Part shown: in pieces, positions 50,608-59,664 of the stretch
Numbering within the stretch: the stretch's first letter is position 1
Layout: each line of letters opens with the position of its first letter
Source: an uncultured Chitinophaga sp.
Lineage (GTDB): Bacteria > Bacteroidota > Bacteroidia > Chitinophagales > Chitinophagaceae
Direction: 5' to 3'
DNA length: 64,000 bases
NCBI RefSeq assembly: GCF_946479755.1
Contig: NZ_CAMLHC010000016.1
Location: 124,001-188,000, forward strand
Made by a program: the position numbers and the translations under genes
The notes under the pieces: model-generated
Told to the model about the DNA's origin: nothing
The model's database searches: none
The model's input: the letters and a program-made list of their open reading frames with translations, nothing else

Positions 50608-53600
50608 ATGAAGTTTTCCTTTCTTAGAAAAACGGGCTTTCTGCTGGCCTTCCTCTGCGCTATAGCGTCAGTGGCCATGGCACAAAGAACGATCACCGGC
50701 AAAGTAACCGGCGCTCCTGACGGCCAGGGACTGCCGGGAGTAACCATCACCGTGCCCGGTACCAGTACCGGCACCAGTACCGATGCCAACGGCATGTATA
50801 AATTGCCGTTACCTGCAGCAGCGCAGACGCTCACCTTTTCTTTTCTTGGCTATGAGCCACAAACGATCACCATTGGCAACCGGGAAGTCATCAACATCGC
50901 CCTGCAATCCACCAGCAAGGGACTGGGTGAAGTGGTGGTGGTAGGCTACGGCACCCAGACGCGCCGCGACCTGACCGGTACCATCTCCTCCCTGAAAGGC
51001 TCCGATATCAAAAACCTGCCGGTCAGCGATGCCGCCCAGGCCATGCAGGGTCGCGTCACCGGCGTGGATATTGTACGGTCCGACGGTCAGCCCGGCAGCA
51101 CGCCCAGTATTCGTATACGCGGTACCGGTACCATCAACAACTCAGAGCCGCTGGTCATCATTGACGGGGTGCCCGCCGGTGGCATCAGCGACATCAACCC
51201 CAATGACATAGCCTCCATGGAAGTGCTGAAAGACGCCTCCTCCTCTGCCATCTATGGTACGCGGGCGGCCAACGGTGTTATCATCATTACCAGCAAAAAA
51301 GGCAACTACGGCGAAAAGCTGAAAGCATCCGTCAACGTATACAAAGGCGTATCCAACGCCATCCGGTATATTCCTTTACTCAGCGCCCCCGACCTCGTGA
51401 TGCTGAAGAAAGAACGTTATACCAACGACGGTAAACAGATAGATCCTATCTGGAATGATCCCTACTATGCTGAACAACGGACCGACTGGCAGCGCGCCCT
51501 GCTCGGCTCCGGCCAGGTGACCAACGCCGACGTGAGCCTCCGTGGCGGCAACAGCAGCTCCAACTATCTCTTCAGCGCCGGTTACTACGATGAAAAGGGG
51601 ATCGTGGAAAACACCTTCTTCAAACGGTATACCGTCCGCATCAACTCAGAACATAAACTGGGCAAACGCCTGAAAGTCGGTGAAAACCTGCAGCTGACCT
51701 ACCGTCAGAACAAAGGCTTCGACACCTACTCTTCACAGACGGGCCTTATCTTCAGCGCGCTGCGCTTCAACCCTGCCATCCCGGTATTCAACCCCGACGG
51801 CAGCTACGGCTCTTCCAAAGCCAGCAACGAACTGGGCGACATCAACAACCCGGTATTTACCGCTCAGACCACCGATGGATGGGCCAAGAACTACCGTATG
51901 CTGGCCAACGTGTACGCTGAACTGGAAATCCTCGACGGCCTCACCCTCCGTGGCAACTATGGTTATGACGGCAGCATCTTCAACCAGTCCAGCTTCGTTC
52001 CTAAAGTGCTGGACCAGACACGTGCCCGCGACCATGCCGAACTGTGGAACCGCAGTGAATCCAACAGCTCCCAGTTGAGCGAAGTGTTCCTTACCTACAA
52101 TAAATTCTTCCACCAGCACCATGTGACCTTCACCGGCGGATACTCTCAGCAGGTAGCCAAAGGTTACTTCTTCAAAGGCGAGCGCTGGGGCTTTGCCGAC
52201 GAATCACCCGATGTACGCGTGCTCGACAACGGCAACGACATCCATGACGCCAGCGGCAACTTCAACCCGCAGAACGCCATCGCTTCCGGCTTTGTAAGAG
52301 GTTTCTACGGCTTCAAAGAAAAGTACCTGCTCACCGTTACCTTCCGTGCCGACGGCTCCTCCCGTTTCGCTCCGGGCAGACGCTGGGGTTACTTCCCCGC
52401 TTTCTCCGCCGGATGGCGCGTATCGGATGAAGCTTTCTTCAAAGACAACGTGAAGTTCATCAGCAACCTGAAAATCACCGGCGGCTGGGGACAGCTGGGT
52501 AACCAGAACGTGCGCGACTTCCAGTACCTCGCCCCTGTGAATAAAGACAGACGCTACAACTTCGGCGAAAGTCCTTATGTAGGCGTATGGAACTCCCGCC
52601 TCGCCAATCCCAATATTACCTGGGAAAAAGCCGAGATGACCAACGTAAGCCTGGAAGCCGGTTTCTTCGACAACAGGCTGAATGCGGTGATCACCTGGTT
52701 TAATAAAAACACCAAAGACATGCTGGTGCCCGCAGCAGCGATGGACCTGCATGGCACTGCCGCTATCCCCGATCAGAACATCGGCCAGATGAACAATAAA
52801 GGCTGGGAACTGGAAGTCAGCTACCAGGGCGGCAATGAGCGGTTCCGCTACAATGTCTCCGCTAACGCGTCCCTTATCAAAAATACCGTTACACGCCTGT
52901 ACGAAGCCGGCTCCTATATCTCGTCCACCAACTACGGCCGGCAGAACCAGGAGATCTCCCGCACCTACGAAGGACAGCCACTGGCATCTTTCTACGGGTG
53001 GAAAACAAACGGTATCTATCAGACGCAGCAGGAAATTAACAGCGATCCTTATATCGCCAAAGATCCCAACAGGGATAATATCAAGCCCGGCGACGTACGT
53101 TTTGTGGACATCAACGGCGACGGTATCGTGAATGAGCTGGACCGCACCAACCTTGGTGACCCTAATCCCCGTGTAACGTACGGTATCCAGGCAGGTGCGC
53201 AGTACAAAGGATTTGACCTGAACCTGTCCTTTGCCGGCGTAGGCGGCGTGAAACTGTACAACGCCGATAAAATGCAGGGCATGGACCCCACCTACCCTTA
53301 CAATATGTACGCAGAGGCGCTGCAGCGCTGGCATGGCCCGGGCACCAGCAACAGTGTGCCGCGTATGAGCCTCTCCAGCGACAACAGCAACAACCGTACT
53401 TCCGATCGTTTCGTGGAGAAAGGTGACTACTTCTCCCTCCGTAATATCGCGCTCGGCTATACGATCCCGGCCAAAGTATGGGGCCGTACCGGCATCTCTG
53501 ACGTACGTGTATACGTAGCGGCACAGAACCTTTTCATCCTTACTTCTTATTCAGGGCTCACACCGCAGCTGGGTTATACCGGCGACGGCAGCGGTACCGG

Positions 53601-53691
53601 CACCAGCGATGGCAACCGCCAGCGCGGCGTAGACGTGGCCGCCTATCCGCAGGCAAGAACATTCACCTTCGGCGCCACGCTCAACTTCTAA
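50608..53691 (+). CDS. SusC/RagA-family TonB-dependent outer-membrane transporter
   Basis: 1027 aa. Signal peptide (MKFSFLRKTGFLLAFLCAIASVAMAQ), carboxypeptidase-regulatory-like domain (ITGKVTGAPDGQGLPGVTITV...SFLGYEPQ), SusC TonB-box and plug region (GEVVVVGYGTQTRRDLTGTISSLKG; IRGTGTINNSEPLVIIDGVPAGG; ASMEVLKDASSSAIYGTRAANGVIIITSKKG), then a 22-strand barrel ending in Phe (TFTFGATLNF). It imports glycans or other large nutrients with the SusD-like lipoprotein encoded 11 nt downstream. No glycoside hydrolase or ECF sigma/anti-sigma pair is adjacent, so the substrate is unknown. Confidence 0.95.
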   Translation: MKFSFLRKTGFLLAFLCAIASVAMAQRTITGKVTGAPDGQGLPGVTITVPGTSTGTSTDANGMYKLPLPAAAQTLTFSFLGYEPQTITIGNREVINIALQSTSKGLGEVVVVGYGTQTRRDLTGTISSLKGSDIKNLPVSDAAQAMQGRVTGVDIVRSDGQPGSTPSIRIRGTGTINNSEPLVIIDGVPAGGISDINPNDIASMEVLKDASSSAIYGTRAANGVIIITSKKGNYGEKLKASVNVYKGVSNAIRYIPLLSAPDLVMLKKERYTNDGKQIDPIWNDPYYAEQRTDWQRALLGSGQVTNADVSLRGGNSSSNYLFSAGYYDEKGIVENTFFKRYTVRINSEHKLGKRLKVGENLQLTYRQNKGFDTYSSQTGLIFSALRFNPAIPVFNPDGSYGSSKASNELGDINNPVFTAQTTDGWAKNYRMLANVYAELEILDGLTLRGNYGYDGSIFNQSSFVPKVLDQTRARDHAELWNRSESNSSQLSEVFLTYNKFFHQHHVTFTGGYSQQVAKGYFFKGERWGFADESPDVRVLDNGNDIHDASGNFNPQNAIASGFVRGFYGFKEKYLLTVTFRADGSSRFAPGRRWGYFPAFSAGWRVSDEAFFKDNVKFISNLKITGGWGQLGNQNVRDFQYLAPVNKDRRYNFGESPYVGVWNSRLANPNITWEKAEMTNVSLEAGFFDNRLNAVITWFNKNTKDMLVPAAAMDLHGTAAIPDQNIGQMNNKGWELEVSYQGGNERFRYNVSANASLIKNTVTRLYEAGSYISSTNYGRQNQEISRTYEGQPLASFYGWKTNGIYQTQQEINSDPYIAKDPNRDNIKPGDVRFVDINGDGIVNELDRTNLGDPNPRVTYGIQAGAQYKGFDLNLSFAGVGGVKLYNADKMQGMDPTYPYNMYAEALQRWHGPGTSNSVPRMSLSSDNSNNRTSDRFVEKGDYFSLRNIALGYTIPAKVWGRTGISDVRVYVAAQNLFILTSYSGLTPQLGYTGDGSGTGTSDGNRQRGVDVAAYPQARTFTFGATLNF

Positions 53692-53702
53692 AACTGACGA
53701 CC

Positions 53703-55178
53703 ATGCAATCAATGAAACATATACTGCTGGCCGGCCTTACTGCCGCCACCCTTTTATCCGGCTGTAAAAACGTGCTGGACGTACAGCCGCAGGGCAACTT
53801 CACCACGGGCAACTACTGGCGTAACCAGGACCAGGCCGTGGATGGCATCACCGGCATTTACAACATCCTGTTGGAAGAAGACTATACCGGTTTTAATGAA
53901 TTTGTTTTTGACAACTGTTCAGATGACCAGGTCCGTGGCGGTGATCACGATTATGACGATGCCATAGAAGCGTTTACCTACGATGCTTCCACGCCTACCG
54001 TGCGTGCCGGCTGGAGATGGAAATATGAAATGATCAACCGCGCTAACAGCGCGCTGATCAATATCCCGAAGATCACTAACATTGATGCCGCCATCAAACA
54101 ACGTTGTCTCGGTGAGGCCCACTTCCTCCGTGCTTTTGCTTACTGGCGCCTGTTGCTGGTATATGGTGAAGTGCCTGTCATCACCGAAGATGATGTTATC
54201 AAAGTCAATTATAACAAACCCAAAGTGAGCGCCGACGAGTTACGGAAACAGATAGAAGCAGACCTGTTGCTGGCGGCCGAGGAGCTGCCGGAGACGTACA
54301 GCGAAACCGATAAAGGCCGCGTGCGGAAAGGTACGGCGTGGGGACTGCTGTGCAAGCTGTATATGGAATGGGGGCAGCTGGACAAAGCCATTACCGTGGG
54401 CAACAAAGTGATCAGCAACGCCAATTACGCACTGGCGCCGCGGTACAGCGATAATTTCAGCGTGGCCACCGGCAACAATTCTGAGATGCTGTTTGCCGTA
54501 CAGACGGTGGACGGTTATGGTTATTCCGACTTCATCACCTATCATGCGCCCCGTAAATGGAATGGCTGGAGTTTCTTCTACCCTACCAAAGGGCTGGTGG
54601 ATGAATTCGAAACAGGGGATCCGCGTAAAGAGATCTGTATCATGGCCCCTGGTGATAAAGTGAATGTAGGCACCAGTATAGAGACTGTTACGCCCGATCT
54701 TTCCTGGTCCGGTTACCACTACAAAAAATTCTGCGCCTGGAAGCCTTCCGGGGGTTTAAACTACTCACTGAAGACACCGCTGATGCGCAGCGCGGATATT
54801 TACCTGCTGGTAGCAGAGGCCAAGATACGGCTGAACGGTCCCGGTGCCGGCGATGCCGAAATACAGGCCGTCCGCACCCGTGCGTCCGCAACGTTACCGG
54901 CGGTGCACAATGCCGGTATGAAAGAGCTGATGCATGAGCGCAGGGTAGAGCTGTGCGGAGAGAACGAGCGGCAGCAGGACCTGTTGAGATGGGATAAAGC
55001 GAAGCTGGTTGACATCGTGGCCATTAACAATCAGCCTAAACTGGCTTATGATGGCAGCGTGATGAGCAGAGGTGGTTCCCCGCGGAAGTTCATACGGCCG
55101 AAGCATTATTATTTCCCGATGCCGCAGACGGAGATAGATAAGAGCAAGGGTACGCTGGTACAGAATCCGAACTACTAA
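53703..55178 (+). CDS. SusD/RagB-family substrate-binding lipoprotein
   Basis: 491 aa. Lipoprotein signal MQSMKHILLAGLTAATLLSGC (Cys21). SusD features: NVLDVQPQGNFTTGNYWRNQDQAVDGITGIYN, RWKYEMINRANSALINIPKI, CLGEAHFLRAFAYWRLLLVYGEVPVITED, and the C-terminal MHERRVELCGENERQQDLLRWDK and FPMPQTEIDKSKGTLVQNPNY. It sits on the outer leaflet and captures the ligand for the SusC transporter upstream. It ends before a hairpin terminator. Confidence 0.95.
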   Translation: MQSMKHILLAGLTAATLLSGCKNVLDVQPQGNFTTGNYWRNQDQAVDGITGIYNILLEEDYTGFNEFVFDNCSDDQVRGGDHDYDDAIEAFTYDASTPTVRAGWRWKYEMINRANSALINIPKITNIDAAIKQRCLGEAHFLRAFAYWRLLLVYGEVPVITEDDVIKVNYNKPKVSADELRKQIEADLLLAAEELPETYSETDKGRVRKGTAWGLLCKLYMEWGQLDKAITVGNKVISNANYALAPRYSDNFSVATGNNSEMLFAVQTVDGYGYSDFITYHAPRKWNGWSFFYPTKGLVDEFETGDPRKEICIMAPGDKVNVGTSIETVTPDLSWSGYHYKKFCAWKPSGGLNYSLKTPLMRSADIYLLVAEAKIRLNGPGAGDAEIQAVRTRASATLPAVHNAGMKELMHERRVELCGENERQQDLLRWDKAKLVDIVAINNQPKLAYDGSVMSRGGSPRKFIRPKHYYFPMPQTEIDKSKGTLVQNPNY

Positions 55179-55184
55179 AAAGCA

Positions 55185-55219
55185 AACCGGTGTTGCGGCT
55201 ATCTGCGGCAACACCGGTT
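55185..55219. terminator. Terminator hairpin between susD and aldose epimerase genes
   Basis: 12-bp stem AACCGGTGTTGC / GCAACACCGGTT, 11-nt loop, between convergent genes. The T-run is weak. Confidence 0.6.
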
Positions 55220-55224
55220 ATTCA

Positions 55225-56385
55225 TTATTTGGTGGAGAATTTATACACTGTTGTTTGTTGATAGGTTTCTCCCGGTTTGAGGATCACACTGGGGAAATCC
55301 GATTGGTTGGGCGAATTGGGGAAGTGTTGTGCTTCCAGGCAAAGCCCTGCATGTTGCACGTATTTCTGTCCGCCGCGGGTATTGGACAACGTGCCGTCGA
55401 GGAAGTTACCCGAATAGAACTGAACGCCCGGCTCGGTGGTGGACATCTCCATAAAACGGCCGCTGGCAGGGTCATAGAGCGTGGCCACTGTTTCCAGGCT
55501 GCCGGCTGCTTTATCGAGCACAAAATTGTGGTCGTATCCTCCTTTCACTGCAGCGATATCTTTTCCTACTTTTTTAGGCGTAGTAAAATCCATCATGGTG
55601 CCTTTCACCGGTGTCAGTTGTCCGGTAGGGATGAGTTTATCATTCACCGGCGTATAGCGGCTGGCTTTCAGTTCCAGTTCCTGGTTCAGGATGGTGCTGT
55701 CTTTTCCGCCGGAGAGGTTAAAATAACTGTGATTGGTGAGGTTGACCGGCGTTGCTTTGTCGGTGGTAGCGGTGTATTGGATCTTCAGGGCGTTGTCGGG
55801 CGTAAGCGTGTATACTACGGTCGCTTTCATGGTGCCGGGGTAGCCTTCTTCCCCGTCTTTACTGGTATATTCCAGTTGCAGGGAGCTGTCGCCCGCCTGT
55901 GTGGCTGTCCATACCACCTTATCGAAACCTTTGATGCCGCCATGCAGCGTATTACCGTGATCGTTAGCCGCCAGCGTATATTCTTTACCGTCAAGTTTGA
56001 ATTTGGCGTTGGCGATACGGTTAGCATACCGGCCTATCAGTGCGCCGAAATAGGGCTGTCCTTTTTGCTGGTAACCGCTGAGTGAGTCGTAAGACAATAC
56101 CACATTGGCTTTCTGGCCTTGTTTGTCCGGCGTGATGATATCGGTGACGATACCGCCGTAGTTTAAAATTTTCACTTCCATACCGGCCGCGTTGCGGAGC
56201 GTGTATTGCAGCACTTCCTGGCCATCGGCCTGTCCGTAGCTGTGAGCGGCGGCAGTAGCAGTCACGGCAGCTGTGTCTGTGCCGGTTTTGCTGTCTTCTT
56301 TAGGTGCGTTTGTGCCGTTGCAGGCACCTAACAGGGTGGCGCCTGAGATCATCAGGGCCGAGAGCCCCCTGAGGTTCATTTCCAT
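55225..56385 (-). CDS. Exported lipoprotein aldose 1-epimerase (GalM)
   Basis: 386 aa. Lipoprotein signal (LSALMISGATLLGACNG, Cys22), then a GalM domain: MEVKILNYGGIVTDIITPDKQGQ, FGALIGRYANRIANAKFKLDGKEY, HGNTLHGGIKGFDKVVW (His), NLTNHSYFNLSGG (His) and VQFYSGNFLDG region ending with PNQSDFPSVILKPGE (Glu near EPGVQFYSG). It catalyses anomer interconversion of galactose or glucose outside the inner membrane. It is convergent with susD and may process sugars for the adjacent SusCD system. Confidence 0.9.
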   Translation of the reverse strand: MEMNLRGLSALMISGATLLGACNGTNAPKEDSKTGTDTAAVTATAAAHSYGQADGQEVLQYTLRNAAGMEVKILNYGGIVTDIITPDKQGQKANVVLSYDSLSGYQQKGQPYFGALIGRYANRIANAKFKLDGKEYTLAANDHGNTLHGGIKGFDKVVWTATQAGDSSLQLEYTSKDGEEGYPGTMKATVVYTLTPDNALKIQYTATTDKATPVNLTNHSYFNLSGGKDSTILNQELELKASRYTPVNDKLIPTGQLTPVKGTMMDFTTPKKVGKDIAAVKGGYDHNFVLDKAAGSLETVATLYDPASGRFMEMSTTEPGVQFYSGNFLDGTLSNTRGGQKYVQHAGLCLEAQHFPNSPNQSDFPSVILKPGETYQQTTVYKFSTK

Positions 56386-56589
56386 AACGTATATAAGGTT
56401 AAGTGAATAGTATCGTTAAATATCGTGATAATTAGGGAAAAGAAGAAATGGGGAGATGTTAATTTCGTGTACCGCACCATGTGAATCATTTATGAATAAA
56501 GTTGTATTAACAAGCTACCAGCTACGGAAATGGCTATTTGTCGGTATTATTGAAGAGTAACCATATTTTAAGCCATTATTTGTTAGCTC

Positions 56590-57117
56590 ATGTCAACATT
56601 AACCAAATACCGTATCGAAGTACCTATTGACAAACTCACCAACAGTATTGTCAACACCATCTCCGGAGACAGTTTCGAAACGATTGTCAATCCTGTCGGC
56701 AAGGGTGATTTAAGAGCAGTTTCAACGAAATCCAGCTGGAAATTTGATTGGAAAAAGGAATTTCGTTTAAAAGACAGGATTACCTATAAACTTACTATTA
56801 TTGATAACCATGAAATAATTCAGGGACTCATGAGCTTAAGTGATTGTAAAAATCATTATTACATTCATCTTATTGAAAGTGCTCCATTTAACACCGGAAG
56901 TCCCAAACTTTACGAAGGGGTTCCAGGTAATCTTTTTGCTTTTGCCTGCAAGCAATCTCAGGAACAAGGTTATCAGGGCTTTGTTGCTTTTGCATCCAAA
57001 ACACGCCTTATTTCCCATTATGAAAAAAGCCTCGGCGCCACCCATATCGGTAACCATAAAATGATTATCTTTCCAGAAAATGCGGCCATTCTTATTAACA
57101 AATATTATAAACAATAA
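56590..57117 (+). CDS. GNAT-like acetyltransferase paired with a small protein
   Basis: 175 aa. The N-terminal ~90 residues are not recognised. The C-terminal part follows a GNAT pattern: KNHYYIHLIESAPFN, then GVPGNLFAFACKQSQEQGYQGFVAFASKTRLISHYEKSLGATHIGNHKMIIFPENAAILINKYY, with the acetyl-CoA-binding turn at GVPGNLF and the Tyr of HYEKSLGA. Bacteroidota carry many mobile copies of this type. A 56-aa basic protein starts 4 nt after its stop. A toxin/antitoxin-like arrangement is possible but unproven. Confidence 0.65.
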   Translation: MSTLTKYRIEVPIDKLTNSIVNTISGDSFETIVNPVGKGDLRAVSTKSSWKFDWKKEFRLKDRITYKLTIIDNHEIIQGLMSLSDCKNHYYIHLIESAPFNTGSPKLYEGVPGNLFAFACKQSQEQGYQGFVAFASKTRLISHYEKSLGATHIGNHKMIIFPENAAILINKYYKQ

Positions 57118-57120
57118 CAT

Positions 57121-57291
57121 ATGGGACACATCAAAGAACCGAAAGGCGTTGATTGGGTAGTTGATCCCAAACCATTAACTGATAAAGACCGCCAAATCAT
57201 CAGTGAAGCTATTCGCTATTACAAGAGTACCGGCCGCAAATTAAAATCTTCCAGCAAAAGAAGCGACAACAGCAATAAAAAGCCCAGGTAA
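57121..57291 (+). CDS. Small basic protein, 56 aa, partner of GNAT
   Basis: Too short for usual gene calling. ATG at 57121, 3 nt after the GNAT stop. Sequence starts MGHIKEPKGVDWVVDPKPLTD, then DRQIISEAIRYYKSTGRK, and ends with a Lys/Ser-rich tail. The conserved VDWVVDPKPLT and helical SEAIRYYK suggest a real protein, and the tight spacing suggests co-translation. No DNA-binding motif such as RHH or HTH is visible. Confidence 0.6.
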   Translation: MGHIKEPKGVDWVVDPKPLTDKDRQIISEAIRYYKSTGRKLKSSSKRSDNSNKKPR

Positions 57292-57351
57292 GTTAACCTT
57301 TTCTCCGCCCTTCCCTAAAGACAAAATGCTGCTTTTCTCCGCCCGAACCCT

Positions 57352-57359
57352 TAATTTTG
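57352..57359 (+). promoter_or_regulatory. -7 element of pepE
   Basis: TAATTTTG fits TAnnTTTG, 20 nt before the ATG at 57380. It excludes the upstream in-frame ATG at 57326. Confidence 0.6.
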
Positions 57360-57379
57360 GCGTTCGAGAAAAATGTAAC

Positions 57380-58087
57380 ATGAAACATATTGTCCTGGCC
57401 AGCACGTCCACCCTTTACGGAGAAGGTTACCTGGCTTATTTAACACCGGTGATGAAAACACTGTTTGCCGGTGTCACTGAAATTATTTTTGTGCCTTTTG
57501 CCCGTCCGGGTGGCATTTCCCATGATGAATACACCGCGAAAGCCGCGGCGGCTTTTGCCCCTTTACAGATACAGGTGAAAGGGCTCCATACTTTTGCCGA
57601 TCCGGCAGCCGCTGTCCGTGAAGCTCAAGGCTTTTTCACCGGCGGGGGTAACACTTTCCTGCTGGTAAAGGAACTGCTGGAGCGTGGCCTGATGGACCAG
57701 CTGAAAGCAGCTGTGGAAACTGGCCGTCCGTATATGGGTTGCAGCGCCGGCAGCAATATCGGCGGTGTTTCCATGCAAACGACCAATGACATGCCCATTG
57801 TATATCCGCCGGGTTTTCAGACGATGGGGTTGGTGCCTTTCAACCTGAACCCGCATTACCTTGATCCTATCCCTGACCTGCCGCATATGGGTGAAACGCG
57901 GGAAACCCGCATCAAAGAATTCCATACACAGCACAATACGCCCGTGCTGGGCCTGCGGGAAGGCGGCTGGATACTGGTAAAAGGCGACAATATCACCCTG
58001 GAAGGCAAACCTGCCGCCCGTGTTTTCGAAGCCGGTAAAACACCTTATGAAATAGGTCCCGGCAGCAGCCTTAATTTTCTGCAGTAA
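57380..58087 (+). CDS. pepE: Peptidase E-like serine dipeptidase (family S51)
   Basis: 235 aa from the ATG at 57380. Alpha-aspartyl dipeptidase family S51: GYLAYLTPVMKTLF, IIFVPFARPGGISHDEYT, GFFTGGGNTFLLVKEL, nucleophile in MGCSAGSNIGG (Ser), NPHYLDPIPDLPHMGETRETRIKEFH (His), and LREGGWILVKGD. It cleaves Asp-X dipeptides in the cytoplasm. Length and order match E. coli PepE (229 aa). An upstream in-frame ATG lies before the -7 element and is rejected. Confidence 0.9.
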   Translation: MKHIVLASTSTLYGEGYLAYLTPVMKTLFAGVTEIIFVPFARPGGISHDEYTAKAAAAFAPLQIQVKGLHTFADPAAAVREAQGFFTGGGNTFLLVKELLERGLMDQLKAAVETGRPYMGCSAGSNIGGVSMQTTNDMPIVYPPGFQTMGLVPFNLNPHYLDPIPDLPHMGETRETRIKEFHTQHNTPVLGLREGGWILVKGDNITLEGKPAARVFEAGKTPYEIGPGSSLNFLQ

Positions 58088-58128
58088 ACAGTAAAACGAA
58101 CAATTATTCGCTTTATCTTTACCGGGTT

Positions 58129-58716
58129 ATGCGTGTAAAAGACGAGCAAAAAGCTGCCCTTATCCGGGAAAAGGCCATCGAAATGATCGTCCGCGAGGGT
58201 TTCGATGGTCTCAGTATGCACAAACTGGCGAAAGCGGTAGACATCTCCGTGTCTACCATATACATCTATTTCAAAAACAGGGAAGACCTGTTGAACCAGC
58301 TGTATATTGATGTGATGTCCGTGTTTGTCCGGGAAACCTTACTGAATTTTGACCCCGACATGGACTTTGAGGCCGGTCTGTGGCTGCAATGGAGTAACCG
58401 TTACCGTTACATCCGGCAGTATCCGCTGCACTATCAGTTTACGGAGCAGTTCCGCCATTCACCGCTGATCCGGCATCCGGCCGTCGGCAAAGACGACTTC
58501 AGGCAGGCAATGATACAGTTCAACGCCAACGCCGTACGCCGTCAGCAGATAGTGGACCTTCCCGCGGAAGTATACTGGTCGCTGGCCTACGGCCCTTTTT
58601 ACACGCTCGTCAACTTCCACCTGCATAACTCCACGATGTCCGGCAAACCGTTCAAACTGAGCGAAGCCCTGCTGAAACAAACTTTTGAGCGGACCATTAT
58701 ATCATTGAAAAAATAG
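58129..58716 (+). CDS. TetR-family regulator
   Basis: 195 aa. TetR_N helix-turn-helix: REKAIEMIVREGFDGLSMHKLAKAVDISVSTIYIYFKNREDLLNQLY, three helices between residues about 12 and 57. The ligand domain (LWLQWSNRYRYIRQYPLHYQFTEQFRHSPL) is all-helical. It lies 41 nt after pepE and TATCTTTA (58113-58120) in the gap may be a weak -7 element. Targets are not known; pepE or the adjacent hip genes are candidates only by position. Confidence 0.85.
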   Translation: MRVKDEQKAALIREKAIEMIVREGFDGLSMHKLAKAVDISVSTIYIYFKNREDLLNQLYIDVMSVFVRETLLNFDPDMDFEAGLWLQWSNRYRYIRQYPLHYQFTEQFRHSPLIRHPAVGKDDFRQAMIQFNANAVRRQQIVDLPAEVYWSLAYGPFYTLVNFHLHNSTMSGKPFKLSEALLKQTFERTIISLKK

Positions 58717-58770
58717 TTTAACCCAAATGTGGGGCTGATTGAGGTAACGCACCGGTATGAGTAGGTGTGT

Positions 58771-59661
58771 CTATAACAGAATTTTCTGCTGTCGCTCCCA
58801 GATCCGCAGGTAATTTTCTTTATCATTTGCGTTCAGAAAAGAGGCGTTGATCCACGCTGCTACCTGTTGATTCAATGTTGTAAACTGGTGAAATACCCCG
58901 TCCCGCCTGGCGGCGGAGATGCCCAGCCGTTCCGCCAGCAGTACGAAATCTGACAGCCTGATTTTACGCTTGCGGGCATTCAGCGTCAAGCCCAGTTCTT
59001 CTGTATCTGCCGGGTTGACCAGGTGGATATTTAGCAGATCGTAGGCGGGCGCCAGTGTAATCGTATGTTGCCGGTGCAGCACAGAGAAATTTTTAAGATG
59101 CATGTCGCTGTTGCCCGTCAGGTAGGAGAATAACACCAGCTCAAAAAACCGTTTCAGGTCTGTGGCTGGATCCGTGCAATGTTTGGCCAGCAGCCGGCCG
59201 ATTTTTTCATATGACCCGTGGTACTTATTGTTGGCCGGTTGTTCCGCCAGCTGGCAACAATCTTCCATATGCAGCTGCTGGTCGCCGCTCCGGTCCATTC
59301 TGGCAGCCAGGTACACCCAGCTTCCATCTGCAGCTGTCACTAATGCATGCCGGCATACCTCGATACCGAACAAGGCGGCCAGATGCATGGTCAGGTCTTC
59401 ATTTTCGGGCATTGCAGGAAAATGCGGATGCTGGGGTTTGAAGATATACCGGCGTTGCAGGGCGCCGCCCACCAGCGGTAATTTAGGCTGTACGCCTGTT
59501 ACCGCAATATGCCGGGTGATCACATCTTCTGCGGCCTGTTCCCACCCTCCGTCTTCGGGTAATAATACCGGCACCTGCGGCTGACCGAAAAACATTTCGC
59601 AGCAGTGTGGGTGCCAGGCTTCCGTGCCCGCATCCTGATAACAAAAACAACAGTTGGCCAT
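58771..59661 (-). CDS. HipA/HipT-like serine/threonine kinase (C-terminal domain form)
   Basis: 296 aa. N-terminal Cys/His knuckle CCFCYQDAGTEAWHPHCCEMFFG typical of Bacteroidota HipA relatives, then the ATP loop region HIAVTGVQPKL (residues 51-61), catalytic GNSDMHLKNFSVL (Asp186, Asn191) and metal-binding APAYDLL (Asp208). Kinase residues look intact. In HipA/HipT the loop carries phospho-Ser (SxS/SVA); here it reads AVT. The partner domain is a separate gene 3 nt upstream, so this is a split HipA. HipA phosphorylates glutamyl-tRNA synthetase and HipT tryptophanyl-tRNA synthetase; the target here is unknown. Confidence 0.85.
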   Translation of the reverse strand: MANCCFCYQDAGTEAWHPHCCEMFFGQPQVPVLLPEDGGWEQAAEDVITRHIAVTGVQPKLPLVGGALQRRYIFKPQHPHFPAMPENEDLTMHLAALFGIEVCRHALVTAADGSWVYLAARMDRSGDQQLHMEDCCQLAEQPANNKYHGSYEKIGRLLAKHCTDPATDLKRFFELVLFSYLTGNSDMHLKNFSVLHRQHTITLAPAYDLLNIHLVNPADTEELGLTLNARKRKIRLSDFVLLAERLGISAARRDGVFHQFTTLNQQVAAWINASFLNANDKENYLRIWERQQKILL

Positions 59662-59664
59662 CCT

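Noticed and set aside
52204..53334. 376-codon minus-strand frame inside the SusC gene
   Set aside because: Antisense open frame caused by GC-biased third positions in susC; no start signal.
55255..56085. 276-codon plus-strand frame opposite the GalM gene
   Set aside because: GalM motifs are complete on the minus strand, and this frame has no signal or family.
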